The notes beneath the pieces were generated by a model, which saw only the letters and a list, made by a program, of their open reading frames with translations, did no database searches and was not told the DNA's origin. DNA of 64,000 nucleotides from Limnoperna fortunei (Eukaryota; Mollusca; Bivalvia; Mytilida; Modiolidae): positions 73,025,272 to 73,089,271 of the forward strand of contig OX104113.1 of NCBI GenBank assembly GCA_944474755.1. The letters run 5' to 3'. Below, in pieces: positions 44,946 to 56,900 of the stretch. Position 1 is the first letter of the stretch. The number at the start of each line of letters is the position of its first letter. The position numbers and the translations under genes were made by a program.

Positions 44946-47900
44946 TTAACACTTGCTAAAACTACGTCCATTCATCAATCCAATTAAAAAATTGGATGAA
45001 AATGCATAAAGATCCATATTTTGAGCATTAACAAATAGTTGTAGTTCATTAGAACTCGTAACAGCACATGGAAAGTTTTGAGTTTCATCATGGTGAAATG
45101 TTACAGCAGGTTTTGGGTGAAAACCTGTGGTTGGTATTGTGCCCGCACCTGTTGCAAAGATCAGAATATGCTTTGGTTCTAACTCTTCAATGAATTCACT
45201 CATAACTTCTGTCAATTGAACTTTTCCATCTTTCAAGACTGTTTGAAGTTCTTTATCTATAAAAAGGAAAATAAAAATTCAGGTCAGGTGAGCTAAATAC
45301 TACATGCTGAGACAGACAGGCCTTGTGGGGCTATGAAAACAACCCAATTTGTAATCTACCTGTAATCATCAAAGCTACACCTGCTGACCAGAACCTCGAA
45401 CCAAATTTCAAGTGGCTTTGATTTATAGTCGTTGAAAAAACTGTTACAACAGTTTTAAGGGCTAATCCAGTTAAACCTAATTCTACCCCAGGAAGGCAAA
45501 AGAAATCACTTCTATGCCAGGCTGACAAATTGCTAATAGGTTTTCAATAGGAATTAAAAAAAAACTTCTATAGGTGATTCATAGTAAAAAGTTTGCTTTC
45601 CTTGGGTATGATTCATTGCTAAAGTACCTGTTTTAACAATTTTTTTTTAAATGTTCAAACAAGAGGCCCCAAGGAGCCTGTATCGCTCACCTGGAATTTG
45701 TGTCCATTCAGGAGAAATAGTTCCTTTAAAAGTCATCAATTCAAACCAATGGCGACATTATTTAAAAAAACGAGGAGTTTTATAGAGCTAAATGAGGTAA
45801 ATATTTCAGCAACTGAAAGTTTTTCACAATCTACAATCATACGATAGAATTGACCAAAAACGACAAAGTTGTTATTTTGACATTTCAAGAGAGATACCTC
45901 CTACAAGGAGTCGTCTTTTGACCCAATGGAGACTTTTGTAGAGCTGAATGAGCTGAACATTTCAGCAATTGTAAGTTTTTCTCTATCTACTATCGTTCTC
46001 AAGTTGTAGGAAAAAAAAACAAAAATCGTTATTTATGACCTATCAAGAGAGATAACTCCTACATGGAGTGATCTGACAACTTTGACTCATTTGAGACTTT
46101 CGTAGAGCTCTTCATCCTGAACAAGGCAGGTGACTTCAGATTTCTCCGATCAAATATAGTTTTTGAGTTATAAGGTTGTCGTACCCCTATGTTCAATTTT
46201 TAGCAACAGCCGCCATGTTATTCGATGGATCAAAAATCCGCAAATTAGTTTTGTAAAGGACAACCTAAGGAACAACCACACCAAGTCTTGGTTGCATTTT
46301 ATTAAGTGGTTTCAGAGGAGAAATTTTTTTAATAAAAGTTTACAGATGACGAAAAGTGATAGGTCCAGGTGAGCTAAAAAATGTATGTCAAACTGCTTTA
46401 AAAGTTAACATAGACAACAGAAAACGGATTATGGCTTATCAAAGGTAACATTACCTTACACGACCATTAACATTATAAAGCCAGGTGAGCAAATACATTT
46501 GTAGTACATACCATGAACTGATGTAATGAAATGGTGAAAATTTACTAAAATCAGCTCTTCCTTCTCACGCTTTTTGGGATCATGCGAAAATCTTGGTTTT
46601 AGTACTGCTAATATTTCAGATGAATTGGCATTATTCTTCTTGTACTCAAACAGTTCTCTTAAGTTTTCTTTTGCAGCTAACTGCAAGACCTGTAATAAGA
46701 AACATTGGTAATAACTAGTTCAACATCATCCCCTTCACTGAATCTAAGACAACAGCTACTGTTATTAAAGATTCAATGAAGGTGATAATGAAAATATCAG
46801 AAACTAAATTGGGGAAGCATCAAGTTTCAAAAGATTAACATTTGATGAAGTTTAAAATGTTACATGTACATTTGCACATATTTGTGTGTACTTGTTTAAA
46901 ATATACTACATTCAGTGACTTTTTGTACATGCCAATTTGCCCATGGTGGACGTAATTTTATCTTAATGGAAAAAGGACCGAATTAAAAAAAAAACTTGTA
47001 AGAAAAAAGAATGTGTCCATGGGACACGGATGCCCCGGCTGGCCTAAAAAGTGTAAGTCCGACGGGTCGGAAAGTCGCTTAGGACGCATAGTTTATCATA
47101 CTGAACCATCCTACCAAGTTTCAAATCATTCCCATGTACGGTTTCTGAGAAAAGCTTGACAGAAATTTTCGTACGGACGGACATGAGTAAAACTTAATGC
47201 CCCCAGACATGTCGTCGCGGGGCCATAAAAAAAATAATGTAATCTTTTTTAAAATCATTTTCTCTAAATTTAAATTTTAAAAATTTGCATATTTGGGTGA
47301 ACACTTGCCCACTGTGGATGGGTGGAATGTAAATAAGTCAGTGAATGTAGTGTATTCATCATTTACACAGATAAAATAAGGTCAATATTTTAAGTACTTA
47401 ATGGGAGAAACCAATTTATAAGGGCCTTTCCATTGAAATAAATGTACCAGGTTGGAAGGCATTTTAAAATTCATAAATCACAAACATTAAATTCAAACTT
47501 GACTCATGCTATATACATAATATTAACAAAAATATTGACCAATATGACCAATGAGCAAGAGAAAAAATATACAACTTGCCTTCAGACCTTGGTACATGGA
47601 TTTTAATGGAAAAGATCCAAATTGCAAGTAATTTTTAAACAATTAAACTCAGTATTTACTTTAAAGAAATTGAAAGTTTTTAGACAAAGTCGTAATGATA
47701 ACTGCATAAAATTTTTGGTTATTTGGGAAAAGTTCCTCAAAAGTTTTATTCCTTAGTTACAACTTGTTCACTGTAGATGAGCAATGAAAATCAACAACAC
47801 TAACAAGATGTATTGGGGTTATTCAATTAGAAATATTTAGAGGGATTTACTTACACTGTATGTTTGGAGTCCCTTTTTTAAATCTTCTATCATTTGACTG

Positions 47901-50900
47901 CATCGCAAGGTCGTGAGATACGACGCTGCAATGTTTATAAAGTCATTTCTGTTTGTTAACTGGACTTTGGGCATAATTCCATCAATTTCTTCCCACCATC
48001 TACTTTTATTCACAGCAATTGATAGCATTTCCTCATTGTCAGCAAGTTCAATCTGTTCGTGAAAAAATTGATAAATATATAGTCATTATTTATAAAACCT
48101 CTGCTAGCAATAGACATTTGCACTAAGGCACTCAGCACAGAACATGTGCTGCCATACAGACATCTTGTATATATCATGTACATGTAGAAAAATGAAAAAC
48201 TGGTAAAATTTTAAACTGAGTTTTTAATCATTAGTCTGTGGTTAAGGATAGTCACTCTTCATCCTTTCAAATTTTAGTCAAATTTTGGAACTCCTCTAGA
48301 TATAGCCATTAAATAATGAAGAGTTATTTTGCACACTGACCCCCACTTTTTATGACAAAGACAATAAAATATCAGTATATAAAATTTCATATAATTCTTG
48401 ATATAATAACTTCATAGTTGTAAAGGCCAAATATGATGCACTGTTAAAGTCGGGTAAAATCAAGTAGTTTGGGTTTTCCACCAAATTTTAAAAAGAACAT
48501 TACCATCACAAACAAGGAGTACTGTGAGCAAGCTCACAAAACGAAACCCCCTTTTCATAGTATACTCAATGCTGGAAAAAATTAAAGTGCAATTATCTGC
48601 CCTAAATGATATCTAAGAGCAATGAAATTTCATCGTGCACATTTCCATATGATGTACTTACTTCAGATAAAGTTTCATCAAAATCCTTCAAGTGTTTTAG
48701 GAGGAATTCCGCTTACGAGGAATATTGAACTTTAATGTAGAATAAAGAAAGAATGTGTCCATGGGACACGGATGCCCCCGCTGGCCTAAAAAGTTTAAGT
48801 CCGACAGGTCTGAAAGTCGCTTAGGACGCATAGTTAATCATACTGACCCATCCTACCAAGTTTCAAATCATTCCCATGTACGGTTTCTGAGAAAAGCTTG
48901 ACGGAAATTTTCATGTTGATTTTGGTATCTATCCAGCGCCAAACAGGAAGTAGATGTCCGACAGGTCTAAAATTAGCTTAGGACGTATAGTTTGTCATAC
49001 TGAACCATCCTACCAAGTTTCAAGTCATTCCCATTTACGGTTAGCACGGTATGACAAGCTTAGCACCCGGGACCTGCATGTGTCTCAAGGGTTTGATTAT
49101 TATACCCCCTGTTTATACTAATAAGTTTTTTATGCCCCCGCGACGACATGTCGGGAGGGGGGGCATAAAAAACTTATTAGTATAAACGGGGGGTATAATA
49201 ATCAAACCCTTGAGACACATGCAGGTCCCGGGTGCTAAGCTTGTCATAGGAGGCGACTTAAGAGCTATCAGAAACCTGGCTGTCATGCCAGACTGCTTAG
49301 TGAACATAGCAACTGAATTGTGTGCCCCAGGTGAATGAATTTTAACTAGTCGGGCGTATCGGACTAGTGGCTTAAGATCTCAAGATTTCAATCAATAATC
49401 AATTACTAGTAAGTTCACAATAAGGGTTATCCTTTCATTAGAAATATGTTTATGTTAGTATGTACCTCCTTCAGTTGCTCTCTATAAAAATCTTCAACAA
49501 TGTCTTCTATTAAATCATCTACAGTTGATGTGTCCAGAAATTTGTCAACAACAGATGGGATAAAAAATGCAGGAGCTTCTGCACCCTGCATAATTCCAGT
49601 GGCCATCATTGCTCCTAAGGCAATGTATTCACCTCTTGCCTGGGCTCCAAAATTAGGCCGTAAGGTGTAACCCATGTTCTGTGAACCTTAAATGATAAAA
49701 GACTTATGAATAATTTCTACTCTTTCTGAAACAAAGTGACCAGATGTACATAATACAACAGCAGCATTTCAGGTTATGAATTGTTGAAATATCTGTGTAT
49801 CAATATTAACAGACCTGTACTACTGGCTTTATACCATTAATTAAAAGAAACATAATATGATTGCTACAAGCCTTAAGTACATGCATTTTTGGACATGCCA
49901 CTCATTATTTTAGTGTGTTCTTCAACTCTTAAAATGATGACGTTAAACACACAAGTTACAGTGCAATGTTATATTTAGTACTCACAACATGAACACATGA
50001 CATACATATGTAGCAATTTTAACAAGAGTTCCCATGGGGTCTGTATCGCTCACCTGGAATTTTTGTGTAGAGGTAAATCAGCTGAACATTCCAGCAATTA
50101 AAAGTTTTTATTTTTCTACTAGCATTCTCAAACTATAGGCAAAAAAACCCCACAAAAATCACTGTTTTTGACCTTTCAAGAGAGATGACTCCTACAAGGA
50201 GTCTACTGAAAACTTCGTCACAATGGAGACTTTTGTAGAGTCAAATGAGCTGAACATTTCATCAATCTTAAGTTTTTCTCTATCTACTGTTGTTTTCAAG
50301 TTATAGGCAAAAAAACACAAAAATAGCTATTTTTGACCCTTTAAGAAAAATAACTCCTACAAGCAGTCATTTGACAACTTCAACCCAATGGATACTTTTT
50401 TAGCACTAAATGAGCTGAATTTCAGTAATTGAAGTTTTTCTCTATTTACTATCATTCTCAAGTGTCAGGCAAAAAACCACTCAAACGGTTATATTTGACC
50501 TTTCAAAACAGATAACTACTACAAGGAGTCCTCTGACAACTTTGACAGAAAGGAGAAAATGTTTTATCAACAGCCTTGTATTTGTATTCAATCTGGTAAT
50601 ACTACCATTTTCTAAGTTGTGATAACTGAAAGTGTGATCTAATGCTTTCCTTAAGGATTCTGACAAGCTTGTAGCAACCGTCAGCTGGAAAACTGTGCTT
50701 CTTCTACAAATAATAATTAATTCAACCATAGGGTAAACCAGTAAGATGAGAATTTCTGACTGCAGCAAATCATCAGGTGGGGGTTTTAATTAGCCTGCAT
50801 GATGACGATGCATATAGGTCACAGAGTACATGATGATGATGATGATGATGATGATGATGCATATAGCTCACCAATTCCTTGCTGGGGTCCCATATGGCGT

Positions 50901-53900
50901 GATTTGATTTCAGGTCTGTTGGTCACCTACTTCCTGTTTAACGAAATATTGCCATTTTGGTACCCTTTTAATTTCTAATTTCTGAATTGTATTCAAACCT
51001 GTTAGAAGTCCACTTGTTTCTATGATAGATTGCCATAAAAGCCTAAAATATTCTCTACGAGGTCCACCTGCATCAGAAGCATCTTCAAGCATGCCCTCAT
51101 CGGAAGTAAAGCTGACCTGTCAAAATTAACAATTTATTTCTATCTTTTATGTTTTATAAATTAGTTGATTCAAATTATAATAGTAGGTATCTGATCCCAA
51201 TGATCTGTTAAATCTCCAGCAATAGGAACTTGAAAAACATGTTATGTAGGCATTTTAGCAATAAAACTTTCCCTCTAAAGTTTATTCATCAAACTGTTAT
51301 TTTAACATTGCCTATTGTTATACTTGTGCCTATTGTTATACATGTTCTATTCTATTCTAAGTAACGACCGCCATGTTTTTGACGAATCAAAAAAACCCAC
51401 ATCATTTTTGTGCAGAATTAAAGGAAAAACCATGCCAAGTTTTTCTTGCATTTGGCCAAGCTGAAAAATAATACCTAGGTCTCGCTCTGCTTTGCAGGGG
51501 AGACAAAAAATGAAATTAATATTGTATAAAATATGCAAATAGGCAGCTCATTTGAAGCTATGGAAAAAAAATTAAATCCTGGAATAAAAACAGTTTCAAT
51601 GATACCTTCAAAGGGCCTGTTTTCTGTATAAATGCTTCTCTTTTGAAATACATCAAAGATGACTTAAAAACTGTATTTCTGGATATTATAAGTTTTCTAT
51701 CTTGGCCAATAATTTTTCCATCCGCCCAAGCTGACACTAAACCCCGCATCTCTTCCGGAGATCTAGACCTGTAATTGATAGCATTTTAGTCAGTTTAATG
51801 ATAAATGTTAACTGAGGTGCTACACAGGCACATTGAAAATTAGAATTCCTAAAGGGTCAAAAGGGTTCTTGCTTACTTTATATGTATAAATGTAACAACA
51901 TCCCAAAGTTTCATTTAAAATTGTTCAAAAATTTTGGAGTTATCCTGCAGAAGCCACTCTTTTTTTTAATTTCTAACTTTTCTTTACAACTGTTACTACT
52001 GTGACCTTGAACTTTGACGGAATTCCTCTAATATCAATATGGTTTTTGCCTACCTGATATGTTATAATATTCCAAAGTTCCATTCAAATCAGTTAAAAAC
52101 TTCTTGGATATCCTACAGAAAAACCACTGTTTTCGAAATTTTTAAAAAACTTTTTAGATTCTGTGACCTGGAACGTATTGAACTAGAAAATTATATATAT
52201 AAGACAAATATTTTAAAAAAAAAATCAGAAAATCTGCAAACAGGTTGAAATAGTCATCCCCTAAATATCAAACTAATCTGATGTATGGTTTCGCTGAAAA
52301 ATAAGACGAACTTAATGCCCCAACACCCGACATGTAGCAGGGGCATAATATTACTTACAACCCTTTCGGTCCCCTAGTTTTCAAACTTGTATGAATATGA
52401 CCATGGTGTCCCCAGTTTAATATTTAATGTGTAAATACCTATTGTTTGATGTGTCGTCTGTCCTTTCTGAAGTTGTGGTAAATAAATTAACACTCTCTTG
52501 AATTGCCAGTTCTAATGCTTCATCTTCATCCATTTCTCCACTTAATAAAAACAAATAGTTCAAAATGAAGATTGATTGATTGATTGATTGATTGTTGTTT
52601 AACGTCCAGCTAGCAATATTTCAGCTATATTCAGGACGTGAAAAGAATCATAATTCATTATTAGAACTTCCAATCCTTAAGATTAAAACATGATCTCATA
52701 CAATAATATGAGAGTATATACAGATAAAAAAGATAATTAAAACAATAAAATGTATGAAGCATAACAAATTCTCAGATATATTAAATTTTACAATACAAAT
52801 TAATTTCTTTTAAAAACTTTAAAATTGTGTCGCCTGCGACAGTTTTAAACAAATTAAAATAAGTATCTACAGTATAGAAACGTTCCCGAATGTGGGCCAC
52901 GTCCACACAGTCCATCAAGACATGCTTGAGTGTGTATGGACAGTTGCATGGCACACACTCGGGTCGTTGCTCGTTATTTAAAATATAACTATGAGTCGTC
53001 CTGGTATGACCAAGACGACATCTGGTTAAAACAACTTGGTCTCGACGACTTCTAAAACAATTAAAATTATTTTTGTGCAGTAGTGGCTGGATCTCATGAA
53101 GTTTATTATGAACCTCTAGATCCCAACCACTCTGCCACAAACGAGAAATATGTTTAAAAATAAGTGCTTTAAAATCAGTAAAAGGTATTGCACAATTAAT
53201 TAAATCGTTACTCAAGGCCTTTTTGGCCTCCTCGTCCACGACCGTGTTCCCATGGATCCCCACATGACTTGGGATCCAGAAAAACATAACTTCTTTACCC
53301 AAAGCTACAAGGGATTTGTAAATTTGAACAATTTTTAAAATATAAGGATTCTTAAATTTGAAGTTTTCAATAGCAAGAAGACATGACAGAGAATCAGAGC
53401 AGACCATAAATTTGTGCTCGTCTGACGAAGCAACTATTTTCATCGCAAGAAGAATAGCTTGCGCCTCAGCAGTAAATACAGATGAGGCAGACGGGAGACG
53501 ACGAGTTTCAACACGCTCTCCGAAGACAGCGGCTGAAGCAACTTTATCTTCGTCTTTTGACCCATCCGTATAAATAGTACTATAGTCAGGGTAACAAGAT
53601 TTAATTTCTGCAAAATGTTGCTGTATAATTAATGGGTTTGTGTCAGATTTTCTATGTTTTCTTAGATCATAAATAAATATTGGCTTGGGGTTTAACCAAG
53701 GAGGGCCATGTGGAATTTCAATTGCAGCAATTTCATCCAAATTTATACCTGAATTCTCAAAATGAGATTTAATCCGCAGGCCAAAAGGTTGGATTTTGTT
53801 TGGATGCTTTTCGAAAATGTTCTGGTAAAGAGGTTTGAAAACACAGTCGTGGGCGGGGTTGCCAGGATATGCCTTTAATTTGGTTGCATATTGCAAACCG

Positions 53901-56900
53901 AGTTTAATTCTTCTTTGATACAAAGAAGGCTCGTTTGCTTCTACATATAAACTATTTACAGGTGTGGTTCTAAAGGCTCCAAGGCATAGTCGCAATCCTT
54001 GATGATGAACCGTATCAAGGATTTTGACATATGACTTGCGAGCAGAACCATAAATAAAACAACCATAATCCAATTTAGATCGAACCAGCGATCTATAAAG
54101 ATTAAGTAAAACGTCGCATTCAGCACCCCAGTCGGTGCTGGCTACGACTTTTAAAATATCTAATGCCTTTAGGCATTTATTTTTTAACATTTTGATATGG
54201 GGTAGAAAGGTTAGCCTTGAATCAAATATGAGACCAAGAAAAGTAGTTTCCTTTACAATTTTTATAGGATTATTATGTAATTTTAATTCAGGATCAGGAT
54301 GCATCTTTCTCTTATTACAAAAATGCATCCCCACGGTTTTTGCAGTGGAAAATTTAAAACCATTCTCCATGGCCCATTTCTCTATTCTATTTAAACATAA
54401 CTGCAGTTGACGTTCAATATTATTCATGTTTTGTCCTCGGTAACATATGAGGAAGTCGTCAACATATAGAGAACCATCAATATTATCTTTTAAAACTTGA
54501 GCAAGGCTATTAATTTTGATACTAAATAAAGTGACAGAAAGGATGCTTCCCTGGGGAACACCCATTTCCTGTTCAAAAGGGTCAGATAGAGTAGAATTTA
54601 CCCTAACTTTAAATTCTCTGTCAGATAAAAAGTTTGAAATAAAGGTAGGAAGTCTACCTTTCAACCCCATATCAAAAAGATCTTTTAAAATACCATATTT
54701 CCATGTTGTGTCATATGCTTTTTCTAAATCGAAAAAGATAGACACAACATGTTCATTTTTGGCAAAGGCATTTCGAATATACGTTTCAAAACGTACAAGA
54801 TGATCTATGGTACTTCGCCCTTGTCTGAATCCACATTGGATATTTGAAATTAGGTTGTTAAGATTCTAAAAACCAGACAAGGCGATCGTTGATCATCCTT
54901 TCCATGGTTTTACAAACACAGCTTGTGAGGGCTATAGGCCGATAGTTGGACGCTTCAGAGTGATCTTTTCCTGGTTTTGGAATAGGCACAACAGTGGCCA
55001 TTTTCCATATAGATGGTAAGTCACCCGTTTCCCAAATGTTGTTAAGAAAATTCAAAAGGCATTGGAGAGATGATTGTGGCAGATGTTTGAGAAGTTGATA
55101 ATGGATGTCATCTGGACCACATGCTGTATCGTGAGATTTGTTCAAAGAGGTTTTTAGCTCTTCCAAAGAAAAAGGTTTGTTGTAATCTTCTAAATTTTTT
55201 GACTGGAAATTAAGTTTTGATTTTTCTTTTTGAGTTTTGATACGCTGAAAATCCGGATGATAATTTCCAGCGGACGAGTGTTTTGCAAATGTTTCGGCCA
55301 ATTTGTTAGATATATCTGACTCTGATGTTAACAAGTCTTGTCCATCCTTTAAATGATGGACATTTGCTTTACTGTTTTTACCTTTAATTTTACGAATCAT
55401 GTTCCAAATTTTATTCATAGGGGTATGGTTATTTAATTTAGACACAAAGTTACGCCAAGAGGTGCGTCGCCTTTGTTTCGTTACCCTGCGAGCTTTCGCC
55501 CGAAAAATTCGGAACTGGTTAAGATTATTTTGAGTTGGGTGTTTATTAAAGCGTCGTTCGGCCTTTTTCCGGTCCTTAATAGCGTCCTCACAGCTGTCAT
55601 CGAACCATGGTTTACTAGGATGTTTTGGATTTGTCGAGGTCTTAGGAATAGTTTCGTCAGCAATTGAAATAAGTGTTTCATTGAATTTTAAAATTGGATC
55701 AGAAATGGTTTCAAAAGTATCCGAGTTCAGTCGTTCTATACAGAGTTGTTCAAATAGAGGCCAATTGGCCTTGCCAAATTTATACCGAGCGACTCGTTCT
55801 GTGTTTGAAGAGTGTAAAGATTCCATGATAATGGGAAAGTGATCGCTGCCACAGAGATCGTCATGGACTTTCCATGAGAAATCGGGCAACAGAGAAGGAT
55901 CTGCTATTGTAAGATCAATAGCCGAATATGATCCATTCCCAGGATGTAAATATGTATTGGTTCCATCATTAAAAATACACAGATCCTCCTGATTCATTAA
56001 GCCTTCAATAATTTTACCTTTTTCGTTTATTGTGTTACTACCCCATAGAGGGTTGTGTGCGTTGAAGTCCCCAAGTAATATATAAGGGGCCGGAAGCTGA
56101 TCAGTAAGATGTTTCAACTGATTTAAATTTAATGAAGAATTCGGAGGGGTATACACAGAGCATAAAGTAATCGTTTTGTCTAAAGATATCCTAATAGCAA
56201 CCGCCTGAAGATCAGTGTTGAGATCTACAGGGCTATGTAAAACTTGATCTTTTACAAGAATGGTAGAGCCGCCAGCAGCTCTACCATTTTCGTCTACATA
56301 TGTGCTGTATATAGAGTAGTTTTTTAAAGATATGTTATCACTTCGTTTTAGGTGGGATTCTTGGAGGCAAAATGCAACAGGAAGAAAGGCTTGAACTAAT
56401 AATGTGATTTCAAGAAAATTAATCTTAAGACCTCGACAATTCCACTGAATGATTCTGTCCATTATTTTGGAGGACGAATGGGGGAGATACTAATTTTTCG
56501 TTGTGTTCTCCCTTGTCCGTCTCGACTGGGAGACCGACTGTGCGATCCCGTAGTATCCATTGGATCGCCCCAAATTGTCTCGTTACATATGTCATCCAAA
56601 CTGCCGAACCTATTATGGACCTGCACAGGGTCTCTCATAGATTTCGGAGTTCGGTCGCTTTTCTTGGTTTCCTTAGGTTTTGGATTATTTGATGTAGGTT
56701 TTTTGGTAGAATTTGCTGTTAAATTTTTTTTGGGGCTGCTTGAAGAAGATGTTGACGTTTAAGATTGGGTGGATTTCAAAGACGAAGAAGTTTGGGATGT
56801 TGAAGATTTTCGGGATGGTGTAATAATTTTGTCACTGGTTTCAACTGGCAGTCTTTCAGGGTCATTTTTATCAATAGGCCAGGTGATCATTGTTTGCGTT

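Noticed and set aside
50481..50768. Possible extra HECT exon on the minus strand
   Set aside because: Exon 51116-50999 joins exon 49686-49466 directly with correct phase (split Gly codon), leaving no room for it.
53358..56762. Several plus-strand open frames under the LINE
   Set aside because: They are antisense shadows of the well-supported ORF1 and ORF2.
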